Shown here: positions 34,648 to 43,163 of the stretch, one piece after another | Layout of the letters: every line of letters begins with the position of its first letter | Numbering within the stretch: position 1 is the first letter of the stretch | NCBI RefSeq assembly: GCF_000620785.1 | Contig: NZ_JIAI01000030.1 | Coordinates: 1-44,295, forward strand | Origin: Actinospineispora acaciae DSM 45401 | GTDB lineage: Bacteria > Actinomycetota > Actinomycetes > Mycobacteriales > Pseudonocardiaceae | Direction: 5' to 3' | Length of the DNA: 44,295 nt | Program-made: the position numbers and the translations under genes | The notes under the pieces: generated by a model | The model's input: the letters and a program-made list of their open reading frames with translations, nothing else | Told to the model about the DNA's origin: nothing | Database searches by the model: none

Positions 34648-35625
34648 GTGGTGAAATCCGACTCGTACGACGACCTCGACCGCCAGCTCGTACACGCGCT
34701 CCAGGTCGACGCGCGGGCCGCGTTCAGCCGGATCGCGGCGGTGCTGGGGGTCTCGGACAAGACGGTCGCGCGCCGCTACGCCCGGCTGCGGTCCTCCGGG
34801 GCGGTGCGGGTGGTGGGTCTGGCGGACCCCTACCTGGGCGGGGGGATGCCGTGGCTGGTCAGGGTCCGCTGTGCGCCGGCCGCGGCGGGCGAGGTGGCGC
34901 GGGCGCTGGCGCGCCGGGTGGACACCGCCTGGGTGCGCCTCACCTCGGGCGGCACCGAGATCGTGTGCGCGCTGCGCGGCGGGGCCGACCGGGACGGCGA
35001 GGCGCTGCTGCTCGAACACCTGCCGCGCACGCCCCGGATCGAGCAGGTCAACGCGCACTGCCTGCTACACGTCTTCTACGGCGGCCCGCTGAGCCTGATC
35101 GCCAAGCAGGGCGCGCTCACCCCCGACCAGGTCCGCCGCCTGCAACCGGAGCCGACGGCCGGGCGGGACACCCCGCTGTCCGACGAGGACCGGCGGCTGG
35201 TCGAGGCGCTCGGCCGGGACGCCCGTGCCGGGTTCGGCGAGCTGTGCCGGGTCACCGGCTGGTCACCGTCCACGGTGCGGCGGCGGCTCGCGGAGCTGCG
35301 CGGCGGCGGGGCGCTGTACTTCGACGTCGACTTCGACACGCGCATGTTCCCTGGCCGGGCGGTGTGGACGATGCTCTGGCTCACCGTCGACCCCCGGTCG
35401 CTGGACGCCGCCGGCAAGGCCCTGGCCGGTCATCCCGAGGTCGCGTTCGCCGCCGCCACCACCGGCGCCACCAACCTGCACGCCAGCGTGGCCTGCGCCA
35501 GCGTGCCCGCGCTGTACGAGTACCTGACCCACCGGGTCTCCACCCTGAACGGCGTGCGCGCGATCGAGACCGCACCCGTGCTGCGGGGCGTCAAGCACGC
35601 CGGGCCGCTCCTCAGCGGGCGGTAG
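34648..35625 (+). CDS. Double Lrp/AsnC-family regulator
   Basis: The 325-residue protein contains two Lrp units in a row. Each has a helix-turn-helix (DDLDRQLVHALQVDARAAFS with VSDKTVARRYARL; EDRRLVEALGRDARAGFGEL with WSPSTVRRRLAEL) and a RAM-like domain. Two-unit Lrp proteins of this kind are common in actinomycetes and often regulate an adjacent divergent gene. The GTG pair at the start lies 6-8 bases after TAGGCT, so the message is likely leaderless. Its end overlaps the convergent recN by 14 bp. The likely target is the monooxygenase. Confidence 0.88.
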   Translation: MVKSDSYDDLDRQLVHALQVDARAAFSRIAAVLGVSDKTVARRYARLRSSGAVRVVGLADPYLGGGMPWLVRVRCAPAAAGEVARALARRVDTAWVRLTSGGTEIVCALRGGADRDGEALLLEHLPRTPRIEQVNAHCLLHVFYGGPLSLIAKQGALTPDQVRRLQPEPTAGRDTPLSDEDRRLVEALGRDARAGFGELCRVTGWSPSTVRRRLAELRGGGALYFDVDFDTRMFPGRAVWTMLWLTVDPRSLDAAGKALAGHPEVAFAAATTGATNLHASVACASVPALYEYLTHRVSTLNGVRAIETAPVLRGVKHAGPLLSGR

Positions 35626-37411
35626 CCTTCCTGGCCTCCGCCTTCTCCCGGCTCGCGGTGGCCAGCAGCTCCTCGGCGTGCGCCCGGCCGGTGCTGGTGT
35701 CGTCCAGGCCGGCCAGCATCCGGGCCAGCTCGACCACCCGGTCCGGCTCGCCGAGCGTGCGCACCCGGCCCTTCACCACACCGTTGCCCGAGGCGCCCCG
35801 CTTGTCCACCACCACGTGCCGGTCCGCGTACGCGGCCACCTGCGGCAGGTGGGTCACCACGATCACCTGGTGGCTGGCGGCGAGGCGGGCCAGCCGGCGC
35901 CCGATCTCCACCGCCGCCCGGCCGCCGACCCCGGCGTCGACCTCGTCGAACACCATCGTCGGCACCGGGTCCGCGTCGGCGAGCACCACCTCGAGCGCGA
36001 GCATCACCCGGGACAGCTCGCCGCCGGAGGCACCCTTGTGCAGCGGCACCGGCGGCGAGCCCGCGTGCGGCACCAGCCGCAGCTCCACCTCGTCCACGCC
36101 GTCCGGCCCGGCCGCCACCCAGCGCCCGCCCAGCTCCAGCCCGCCGCCGTCGCGGCCGCCGTGCGCCGCCGGCCCGTCCAGCTCCCGGCGGGACAGCTCG
36201 ACCAGCAGCCGGGCGTCCGGCATGGCCAGCCCGGACAGCTCCTCGGTGACCGCCCCGGCGAGCCGCCCGGCGGCCTCGCGGCGCGCCGCCGACACCGCCT
36301 CGGCGTGGCCGGCCAGCTCGCCGGCCAGCTTGTCGCGGCGGGCCTCCAGTTCGGCGATCGCCTCGTCGCTGGTGTCGATGCCGGCCAGCCGCTGCTCGGC
36401 CTGCTCGGCCCAGCGCAGCACGCCGTCGGAGTCGGCCGCGTACTTGCGGGTCAGCGCGCGCAGCTCGGACTGCCGCGCCAGCACCGCCTGCAGCCGCTCC
36501 GGGTCGGCGTCCAGCGACTCCAGGTAGCCGCCCAGCTCGTCGGCCACGTCGCCGAGCAGCACGGCGGCCTCGGCGAGCCGGGGCTCCAGCCGTTCCAGCG
36601 CCGGGTCGCCCGCCCCGCCGAGCAGCCTGCGCGCCTCCCCGAGCAGGCCCAGCGCCCCGGGCGGCTCGTCGACGGCGGCGCTCGCCTCGCCGTCCCCGCC
36701 GGCCACCGCCAGCCGGGCGCCACCGGCCGCGGAGCGCAGGTCGTCGGCGGCGGCCAGCCGGCGCGCCTCCTCGACCAGCGCGACGTCCTCGCCGGGCTGG
36801 GGGTTCACCGCGCCGATCTCGGACAGCCCGTGCCGCAGCAGGTCCGCCTCCCTGGCCAGCTCGCGCGCGCTGTCGCGTCGTTCGACCAGCTCGGCGCAGG
36901 CCTGGCGCCACCGCTCCCGCACGTCGCGGTAGTCGGCCAGTGGCCGGTCCACCGCGTCGCCGGCGAACCTGTCCAGCACCGCCCGCTGCTCGCCGGCGCG
37001 CATCAGCCGCAGCTGGTCGTTCTGCCCGTGCACGGCCAGCACCGCCTCGGACAGCCGGGACAGCACGCCCACCGGCACCGAGCGGCCGCCCAGGTGCGCG
37101 CGGGAGCGGCCGTCCGCGTTCACCGTCCGCACCGCGATCAGCGTGCCGTCCTCGTCGGCCTCCGCGCCGACCTCCTCGGCGATGCGCAGCGCCGGCTCAC
37201 CGGCCGCGAACCGCCCCTCCACCAGCGCGCGGCCGACGCCCTCGGACACCCGCGACGACTCCGCGCGGCCGCCGCCGAGCAGGGTCAGCCCGGTGACCAC
37301 CATGGTCTTGCCCGCGCCGGTCTCGCCGGTGAGGACGGTCAGCCCCGGGTGCGGCTCGAGCGTGGCGTCGTCGATGACGCCAAGCCCCTGGATCCGCATT
37401 TCGGCCAGCAT
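35612..37411 (-). CDS. recN: DNA repair protein RecN
   Basis: RecN is an SMC-like ATPase acting at DNA double-strand breaks. The 599-residue protein has the Walker A motif GETGAGKT near the start, coiled-coil arms in the middle (rich in Ala, Arg, Glu), the signature KGASGGELSRVMLALE and Walker B MVFDEVDAGVGGRAA, then VTHLPQVAAYADRH. The ATG at 37411 gives the conserved MRIQGLGVIDDATLE opening. Followed leftwards by the convergent Lrp-type regulator. Confidence 0.94.
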   Translation of the reverse strand: MLAEMRIQGLGVIDDATLEPHPGLTVLTGETGAGKTMVVTGLTLLGGGRAESSRVSEGVGRALVEGRFAAGEPALRIAEEVGAEADEDGTLIAVRTVNADGRSRAHLGGRSVPVGVLSRLSEAVLAVHGQNDQLRLMRAGEQRAVLDRFAGDAVDRPLADYRDVRERWRQACAELVERRDSARELAREADLLRHGLSEIGAVNPQPGEDVALVEEARRLAAADDLRSAAGGARLAVAGGDGEASAAVDEPPGALGLLGEARRLLGGAGDPALERLEPRLAEAAVLLGDVADELGGYLESLDADPERLQAVLARQSELRALTRKYAADSDGVLRWAEQAEQRLAGIDTSDEAIAELEARRDKLAGELAGHAEAVSAARREAAGRLAGAVTEELSGLAMPDARLLVELSRRELDGPAAHGGRDGGGLELGGRWVAAGPDGVDEVELRLVPHAGSPPVPLHKGASGGELSRVMLALEVVLADADPVPTMVFDEVDAGVGGRAAVEIGRRLARLAASHQVIVVTHLPQVAAYADRHVVVDKRGASGNGVVKGRVRTLGEPDRVVELARMLAGLDDTSTGRAHAEELLATASREKAEARKATAR

Positions 37412-37456
37412 GCGCGGCAGTCTATGACCGGGGACCGACGTACCGAGGCAGGACGG

Positions 37457-38374
37457 TCACCTTGGCTCCGGTGGTGTCGGCGCGCCGCGCCAGCCGCGCA
37501 CCGGCAGCGCGAACTTGCGCACCAGCCGGTCGGTGAACGGCTGCTCGCGCAGGCGCACCAGCCGCACCGGCAGCTCGCCCTGGGCCAGCTCCACCCGCGC
37601 GCCCGGCGGGACCGGGATGGTCCGCCGCCCGTCGCACACCAGCACGGCCGGATACCCCCTGGCGTCCACCTCGATGGCCACCGCCGAGCCGGGCGAGATC
37701 ACCACCGGCCGGGCGAACAGCGCGTGCGCGGCCAGCGGCATCAACAGCAACGCCCGCACCTCCGGCCAGATCACCGGGCCGCCGGCGGAGAAGGTGTACG
37801 CGGTGGACCCGGTCGGGGTCGCGCACAGCACCCCGTCGCAGCCGAAACCGGTCAGCGGCCGGCCATCCACCTCCAGCACGACCTCGAGGATCCGCTCGCG
37901 GCTGGTCTTCTCCACGCAGGCCTCGTTGAGCGCCCAGGTGCGGCGCACCGGCCCGCCGTTGATCACCACCGCCGCTTCCAGCGTCATCCGCTCGTCGACC
38001 TGGTAGTTGCCCTCGATCACGGCGGTCACCGCGTCGTCCAGCGACTCCGGGTCGGCCTCGGCGAGGAACCCCACCCGGCCCAGGTTCACCCCGAGCAGCG
38101 GGATGCCGGCCGGCCTGGCCAGCTCGGCCGCACGCAGCAGCGTGCCGTCGCCGCCGAGCACCAGCACCACCTCGGCGCCCTCGGCGGCCTCCGGGCCTGG
38201 CTCGACCGGGATCGGCTCCATGCCGGGCGGCAGGTCGACGGGCAGCTCCAGCAGCTCGTCGGCGAAGATGCGCAGCCGTATCCCGCCGTGCGCCAGCCGG
38301 CGCACGACGCCCGCGGCCACCTCCTGGTTCGCCTTGCGCCCGGAGTGCACCACCAACAACGCCTCGCGCGTCAC
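37457..38374 (-). CDS. nadK: NAD kinase
   Basis: NadK makes NADP from NAD with ATP or polyphosphate. The 305-residue enzyme has the GGDGTLLRAAE motif, GVNLGRVGFLAE, the TPTGSTAYTFSAGGPV substrate loop and AHALFARPVVISP. The GTG start overlaps the tlyA stop by 4 bases (GTGA). The recN-nadK-tlyA order is conserved in actinobacteria (Rv1694-Rv1696). Confidence 0.94.
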   Translation of the reverse strand: MTREALLVVHSGRKANQEVAAGVVRRLAHGGIRLRIFADELLELPVDLPPGMEPIPVEPGPEAAEGAEVVLVLGGDGTLLRAAELARPAGIPLLGVNLGRVGFLAEADPESLDDAVTAVIEGNYQVDERMTLEAAVVINGGPVRRTWALNEACVEKTSRERILEVVLEVDGRPLTGFGCDGVLCATPTGSTAYTFSAGGPVIWPEVRALLLMPLAAHALFARPVVISPGSAVAIEVDARGYPAVLVCDGRRTIPVPPGARVELAQGELPVRLVRLREQPFTDRLVRKFALPVRGWRGAPTPPEPR

Positions 38375-39189
38375 TGTGGCCCCTCCCGTACCGCACGCTC
38401 CAGCATGTCGCGCACGTCCTCCTCGGGGCGCCGGGCGTCCTCCCCGGCCCGTAGCCAGACGAAGTACTCCACGTTGCCGGCCGGGCCTGGCGCCGGGCTG
38501 GCCACCGCGCCCTGGACCCACCAGCCCAGGCCGGCGGCCTCGGCGGCGACCTCGGCCAGCGCGTCGCGCCGGGTGGCCGGTTCGCGCACCACTCCCCCGG
38601 CGCCCACCCGCGCCCGGCCCACCTCGAACTGCGGCTTGACCATCGGCAGCAGGTCGCCGTCGCGCGCGGTGCACGCGGTCAGCGCCGGCAGCACGGTGCG
38701 CAGCGAGATGAACGACAGGTCCGCGACGGTCAGCGTGGCCGGGCCGCCGATCTGGTCGGGGGACAGCGCCCGGACGTTGGTGCGGTCCAGCACCCGCACC
38801 CGGTCGTCGCTGCGCAGCCGCCAGGCGAGCTGGCCGTAGCCGACGTCGACGGCCACCACCTCGGCGGCGCCCCGGTGCAGCAGCACGTCGGTGAACCCGC
38901 CGGTGGACGCGCCGGCGTCCAGGCAGCGCCGGCCGGCCACGGACAGCCCCGCCGGCTCGAACGCCGCCAGCGCGCCGAGCAGCTTGAGCGCGCCCCTTGA
39001 CGCCCAGTCCGGGCCGTCGCCCTCGCGGACGACCACCGGGGCGTCGGTCTCCACGGCGGTCGCCGGCTTGCTGGCGGCCACCCCGCGCACCAGCACCCGG
39101 CCGCCCTCGATCAGCTCGGACGCCTGCTGGCGGGACCGCGCCAGTCCGCGCCGCACCAGCTCGGCGTCCAACCGCGCCCGGCGGGGCAC
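38371..39189 (-). CDS. tlyA: TlyA rRNA 2'-O-methyltransferase
   Basis: TlyA methylates ribose in 16S and 23S rRNA; loss gives capreomycin resistance in mycobacteria. The 272-residue protein has an S4 domain (RARLDAELVRRGLARSRQQA) and an FtsJ-like methyltransferase with the SAM motif CLDAGASTGGFTDVLL, then VVAVDVGYGQLAW and a late MVKPQFEVGR. The GTG at 39189 follows GTGAGGC; earlier frame has no valid context because a small gene ends 4 bp upstream. Confidence 0.92.
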   Translation of the reverse strand: MPRRARLDAELVRRGLARSRQQASELIEGGRVLVRGVAASKPATAVETDAPVVVREGDGPDWASRGALKLLGALAAFEPAGLSVAGRRCLDAGASTGGFTDVLLHRGAAEVVAVDVGYGQLAWRLRSDDRVRVLDRTNVRALSPDQIGGPATLTVADLSFISLRTVLPALTACTARDGDLLPMVKPQFEVGRARVGAGGVVREPATRRDALAEVAAEAAGLGWWVQGAVASPAPGPAGNVEYFVWLRAGEDARRPEEDVRDMLERAVREGPQ

Positions 39190-39193
39190 CGCC

Positions 39194-39358
39194 TCACACC
39201 CCGTCGATCGCCGACAACGCATCGGTCAGCGCCGCGTGCACCCGCTCGAACGCGGCCACGTGCTGGGCGGTCGGGCGGGCGTCCAGCCCGTCCAGCGCGT
39301 CGGCGATGGCCGGTGACGGGTCGGGGCTCGGACTCGGCGCGGGTTCGTGCGGGTTCAT
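39194..39358 (-). CDS. Small conserved protein between the HAD gene and tlyA
   Basis: A 54-residue product begins MNPHEPAPSPSPDPS and continues with ADALDGLDARPTAQHVAAFE and RVHAALTDALSAIDGV. The ATG overlaps the stop of the HAD gene by 4 bases (ATGA) and the stop is 4 bp before tlyA, so it is clearly part of the operon. A gene of similar size occupies this place in mycobacteria (Rv1693). Two amphipathic helices are likely; the function is unknown. Confidence 0.8.
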   Translation of the reverse strand: MNPHEPAPSPSPDPSPAIADALDGLDARPTAQHVAAFERVHAALTDALSAIDGV

Positions 39359-40416
39359 CGCTCTCCCACGCTAGCCGACTTCTCCGCCGGCCCTGCGCCC
39401 AACGCGCCGCTGAGCCGAAGCGCCGCCACCGCCCGGGCTGCCACCGCGCCGTCCGCGCGGACCCTGACCTGGCCGCCGCCGGCGTCCCAGTGCACGGCGC
39501 ACAGCGTCCGCAGCGCGGCGATCGGGTCGGGATCGGCGCCGCCCGGCCCGGCGTCCACCCCGAGCACCAGCTCGCCGCCCTCGCGCCGGGCCCGCCACGG
39601 CGCCTGGACGGCCACCCCCAGCCGGTCCGGGTCGTCGGCGTGCAGGGCGGCGAGGTCGGCGCCGATGTAGCGCGGGCGGTGTGGTGCGGCGGCGGTGAGC
39701 GCGGCGGACGGGTCGGACACGCCGGTGAGCACCAGCAGGCTGGCCAGCCCGGCCGCGTTCGCGCCGGCGATGTCGGTGCCGAGCCGGTCGCCGACCATCA
39801 GCGGACGCCTCGCGCCGGTGCGGCGGACGGCCTCCTCGAACAGCCCGGGCTCCGGCTTGCCCGCCACCAGCGGGTGTTCCCCGGTAGCCACCGCGAGCGC
39901 GGCGACCATGGCCCCGTTGCCGGGCAGCTCGCCCCGCTCGTCGGGCAGCGTGGCGTCCAGGTTGCAGGCCACCCACAGCGCGCCGGCGCGGATGGCCAGG
40001 CAGGCCTCCGCGAGCAGCGCCCACCCGGTGGTCGGGGAGTGCCCCTGCACCACCGCCTGGGCGCCCTCGCCTCGGGGGGTGAGGGTCAGGCCGGACTCCG
40101 TGACCTGGCCGGCCAGCGCCTCGGTGCCGACCACGAGCACCGGCGAACCCGGCGCCAGCCGGTCGGCGGCCATCGCGGCGGCGGCCTGGCCGCTGGTCAC
40201 GACGTCGGACGGGGCCGCGCCGAAGCCCAGCTCGCTCAGGTGGTCGGCCACCTGGCCGGCGTTGCGCGAGCCGTTGTTGGTCAGGAACACGACGCGCTTG
40301 TCGGATTGCACGGCGGCCACCGCCTCCGGCGCGCCCGGCAGCGCGGTGCTGCCCCGGAACAGCGTGCCGTCGAGGTCGAAGAAGAACGCGTCGTACCGGT
40401 CGGCGAGTCCGCTCAC
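39355..40416 (-). CDS. HAD-superfamily phosphatase (NagD-like)
   Basis: The 353-residue hydrolase has HAD motif I FFFDLDGTLFRG, motif II TNNGSRN, a C2 cap as in the NagD/PGP group, and the later GKPEPGLFEEA and MVGDRLGTDIAGANAAG motifs. The mycobacterial counterpart (Rv1692) is described as a glycerol-3-phosphate phosphatase in lipid recycling. The C-terminal 80 residues resemble the extra domain of that protein. A GTG overlaps the stop of the TPR gene by 4 bases (GTGA). Confidence 0.9.
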   Translation of the reverse strand: MSGLADRYDAFFFDLDGTLFRGSTALPGAPEAVAAVQSDKRVVFLTNNGSRNAGQVADHLSELGFGAAPSDVVTSGQAAAAMAADRLAPGSPVLVVGTEALAGQVTESGLTLTPRGEGAQAVVQGHSPTTGWALLAEACLAIRAGALWVACNLDATLPDERGELPGNGAMVAALAVATGEHPLVAGKPEPGLFEEAVRRTGARRPLMVGDRLGTDIAGANAAGLASLLVLTGVSDPSAALTAAAPHRPRYIGADLAALHADDPDRLGVAVQAPWRARREGGELVLGVDAGPGGADPDPIAALRTLCAVHWDAGGGQVRVRADGAVAARAVAALRLSGALGAGPAEKSASVGER

Positions 40417-41945
40417 GAGCTCGCCCCGCCGGTCACTGCCGGGTCGGCCTCGGCGCTCGGTTCTTCGCCCAGCTCGACGAGCCGGTCCGCCGCGTCGGTC
40501 TGCTCGTCCTCGTCGGCGTCCTCGGCGTGCAGGAACCAGCGCACCGCCTCCTCGCGCCGCCCGGCGGCCAGCAGGGCGTCGGCGTAGGCGTAGAACAGCC
40601 GGGCGGTCCACGGCTCGCGCCGCGCCGGGTCCAGCTCGGGCACCTGCAGGCCCAGCACGGCGGCGTCCCGCTCGCCGAGGTCGCGGCGGGCCCCGGACGC
40701 CACGATGAGCAGCTCGATCGCCTCCGCGCGGTCCAGCTCGCCGGCCTCCGGTCCGCGCGCGAGCTCGAGCGCGCGCTCCGGGCGGCCCAGGGCGCGCTCG
40801 GCGTCGGCCATCACGGCGAGGTGGCCCGGCCCGCCGCCCATCCGGCGGGCGGCGCGCAGCTCGGCCAGCGCCTCGGCCCACTCGCCGGCGTGGTAGGCGG
40901 CCAGCCCGGCCGCCTCACGCACCACCGCGATCCGCGACGCCTTGCCCCGGGCGTAGCGCGCGTGCGCCAACGCCCGCTCCGGTTCGTCGAACAGGAGGCT
41001 GCCGGCGGCGACCAGGTGCCTGGCGACCTCGTCGGCGACGTCCCGGCGAAGGCCCCTCAGGTCGCGCCTGACCTCGGCGTCGAGCTGCACGTCCTCCAGG
41101 CCTTCCGGGAGCGTCGGGGCCGGCGTCCTCGGCGCGCGCTCGCCACCGCGGTCCGCGTCCGGCCGCGCCCTGTCCCTCGGCCCGCGTCCGGCCTCGTCCC
41201 GCCGGCGCTCGAACCGCCCCCGATCGCCCTGACCGCGCCGATCGCCGCCGGGCCGCTCGCCACCGGGCCGCCGGTCGTCACGCTCCCGTCGGTCCCGACC
41301 AGCCCGCCGGTCCTCGCCGGCACCGCGCCCGTCACGCTCGCGCCCACCGTCACCCGGCCGCCGCCTGTCGTCCTCGCGACGCCCGTACCCGGGCCGCCGG
41401 TCGCCGTGATCCCCGCGCTCGTAACCGGGCCGCCGACCGTACGGCTCACGCTGCCCGTCACGCGCCCGCCCGCCGCCGGACTCGCCTCGCCGGTCGGGCT
41501 CACCCCGCCCGTCGCGCCCGCGCCAGCCACCGGACTCACGCCGCTCGCCGTCGCGCCGCCCCGCACCGGAGCGCCGCCCGTCGGCCGCCGGGCCTCGACC
41601 GCCCCCGCCGCGCCGGTCCTGACCGCCATCGTCCCGATCCCGTGCCGGTCCGCGCCACTGCCCGGACCCGGACCCCGACCGCTGGCCGCGCGAACCGTCA
41701 CCGGACCGCCCCGAGCGGTACCTGTCACCGCCGTCGTCGCGCCGGGGCCGGTCCCGCCCGGCCGCGCCGGCGCCCTCACGCCGGGTGGACCGTGCGCCGC
41801 GAGCCGCGCCCGCTCCGCCGGTGCCCTTCGAGGTCCGTCGACGATCCGGCGCCGAGCCACCGGACCCCTGGGACTTCCATCCCGAGCCGTCGCTTCGACG
41901 CTCCTTACCACCGCCGCGAGCAGGGTCGGCGCGCCCGTTTGTCAT
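40413..41945 (-). CDS. TPR protein with long Arg/Gly/Asp-rich N-terminal region
   Basis: The 510-residue protein has two parts. Residues 1 to about 265 are low complexity, dominated by Arg, Gly and Asp with RGG, DRR and GRR runs (RRPGDGGRERDGRGAGEDRR is typical). From PTLPEGLEDVQLDAEVRRDL on there is a folded helical repeat region like Rv1691: LRRDVADEVARHLVAAGSLL, YHAGEWAEALAELRAAR, and further tetratricopeptide-type units, then an acidic end. Such disordered basic regions bind RNA or form condensates in other proteins; here that is only inferred. The ATG at 41945 is the first in a frame that shows this bias. Confidence 0.8.
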   Translation of the reverse strand: MTNGRADPARGGGKERRSDGSGWKSQGSGGSAPDRRRTSKGTGGAGAARGARSTRREGAGAAGRDRPRRDDGGDRYRSGRSGDGSRGQRSGSGSGQWRGPARDRDDGGQDRRGGGGRGPAADGRRSGAGRRDGERRESGGWRGRDGRGEPDRRGESGGGRARDGQREPYGRRPGYERGDHGDRRPGYGRREDDRRRPGDGGRERDGRGAGEDRRAGRDRRERDDRRPGGERPGGDRRGQGDRGRFERRRDEAGRGPRDRARPDADRGGERAPRTPAPTLPEGLEDVQLDAEVRRDLRGLRRDVADEVARHLVAAGSLLFDEPERALAHARYARGKASRIAVVREAAGLAAYHAGEWAEALAELRAARRMGGGPGHLAVMADAERALGRPERALELARGPEAGELDRAEAIELLIVASGARRDLGERDAAVLGLQVPELDPARREPWTARLFYAYADALLAAGRREEAVRWFLHAEDADEDEQTDAADRLVELGEEPSAEADPAVTGGASS

Positions 41946-42004
41946 ACCGCACAGCCTACGAGACGCGAACCCCGAACCGTCCTCCCCGTGGTGATGCGCC
42001 GGGC

Positions 42005-42661
42005 TCAGCGCGTCCGGTCGGCGACGGTTTCGGACTCGACGGTCACCGCGCCGCCGACCTTCGCCTGCCTGGCGGCGCGACGCTTGACGATCAGCGCGGT
42101 CCCCATGCCGCACAGCACGGCCACGATGAGCCCCACCCAGGAGAACCGCTGCAGCCACCGCTCGGCGACCATGCCCAGGAAGTAGATGACCGCCGTGGTG
42201 CCGCCCGCCCAGACGATCCCGCCGGTGGCGTTCGCGAGCAGGAACTTCGGGTAGCGCATCCGCAGCGCTCCCGCGAGTGGCCCGGCAAAGATCCGGAGCA
42301 GCGCGATGAACCGGCCGAAGAACACCGCCCACACGCCCCACCGCTGGAACGACCGCTCGGCGGCCGCCAGATGGTCGGGCCCGAAATGCCTCGGGAACCG
42401 CCGCCCGAGCCGTTCGAACAGCGGCCGCCCGCCCTTGCGCCCGATCGAGTACCCGATGGTGTCCCCGATGATCGCGCCGGCGCTCGCCGCCACGCCCACC
42501 CACAGCGGCTCCACCACGTGCTGAGCGGACAACAGCGCCGCACTGACCAGCACGATCTCACCCGGCAGCGGCACCCCCAGGCTCTCCACACCGATCACGA
42601 CGCCGACCACGATGATGATCGCGACCGGCGGGATCGCCTGTAGCCACTCGTTGATGTGCAC
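42005..42661 (-). CDS. DedA-family membrane protein
   Basis: The 218-residue protein has the DedA/VTT pattern: VESLGVPLPGEIVLVSAALL, GDTIGYSIGRKGGRPLFERLG, and FFGRFIALLRIFAGPLAGAL, RMRYPKFLLANATGGIVWA. These proteins are thought to move phospholipids or undecaprenyl phosphate across the membrane. Five or six helices are expected. A GTG at 42661 starts the protein. It stands alone on its strand 59 bp after the TPR gene start. Confidence 0.9.
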   Translation of the reverse strand: MHINEWLQAIPPVAIIIVVGVVIGVESLGVPLPGEIVLVSAALLSAQHVVEPLWVGVAASAGAIIGDTIGYSIGRKGGRPLFERLGRRFPRHFGPDHLAAAERSFQRWGVWAVFFGRFIALLRIFAGPLAGALRMRYPKFLLANATGGIVWAGGTTAVIYFLGMVAERWLQRFSWVGLIVAVLCGMGTALIVKRRAARQAKVGGAVTVESETVADRTR

Positions 42662-42763
42662 GTACGCATCCTGTCATCGACTCGGCGAAGCCAACGAACC
42701 CAATCTCGCGGACCCACCCGACCGGCGACCGTGCAACCCCGCGTCGAGCCGATGACTCCGGCG

Positions 42764-43030
42764 TCAGCTTCTGTTGCGCTTCCTGCCCGTGACCTTGTTG
42801 TAGATCACCAGGACGATCACGGCTCCGATCACCGAGCCGATGAGATCAGCCGGCTGAAACCCGCGAAGCCCCACCGTCAGCAACCCGAAGACGAGCCCAC
42901 CGACCACCGAGCCGACCACTCCCAGCACGATCGTGCGCAGCAGGCCGATGTCGTCCTTCCCCGGCACAACGGCACGCGCGATGAACCCCACGAGAAGCCC
43001 GAACCCGAGCCAAACCAGAAGGTTCCACAT
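42764..43030 (-). CDS. GlsB/YeaQ/YmgE-type membrane protein
   Basis: The 88-residue protein has three membrane helices and the Gly-rich pattern of this family: LVGFIARAVVPGKDDIGLLRT, VLGVVGSVVGGLVFG and DLIGSVIGAVIVLVIYNKVTG. It is annotated as transglycosylase-associated or stress-induced, without a proven function. The ATG at 43030 is the natural start of the first helix. The promoter region overlaps that of the divergent phosphotransferase-like gene. Confidence 0.85.
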   Translation of the reverse strand: MWNLLVWLGFGLLVGFIARAVVPGKDDIGLLRTIVLGVVGSVVGGLVFGLLTVGLRGFQPADLIGSVIGAVIVLVIYNKVTGRKRNRS

Positions 43031-43163
43031 GATCTCGCCACAGCCCCCACTCGATGCACTCCGGACCGACCTGTCCAGCCGTACCAACGTGCTCGCGGCC
43101 GCGGAAGTTTCCGTTCCTGAGAGTGACGAGAATCCAACCGACGGCACGCTAACCTCCGAGTGC

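Noticed and set aside
33130..35625. Part of a natural product gene cluster
   Set aside because: A single monooxygenase and a regulator among housekeeping genes; no synthase or tailoring genes nearby.
35678..38839. Open frame of over 1000 codons on the plus strand
   Set aside because: It is antisense to recN, nadK and tlyA, which have full family motifs. Its composition (His, Gln, Arg, Pro) is the mirror of GC-rich codon usage.
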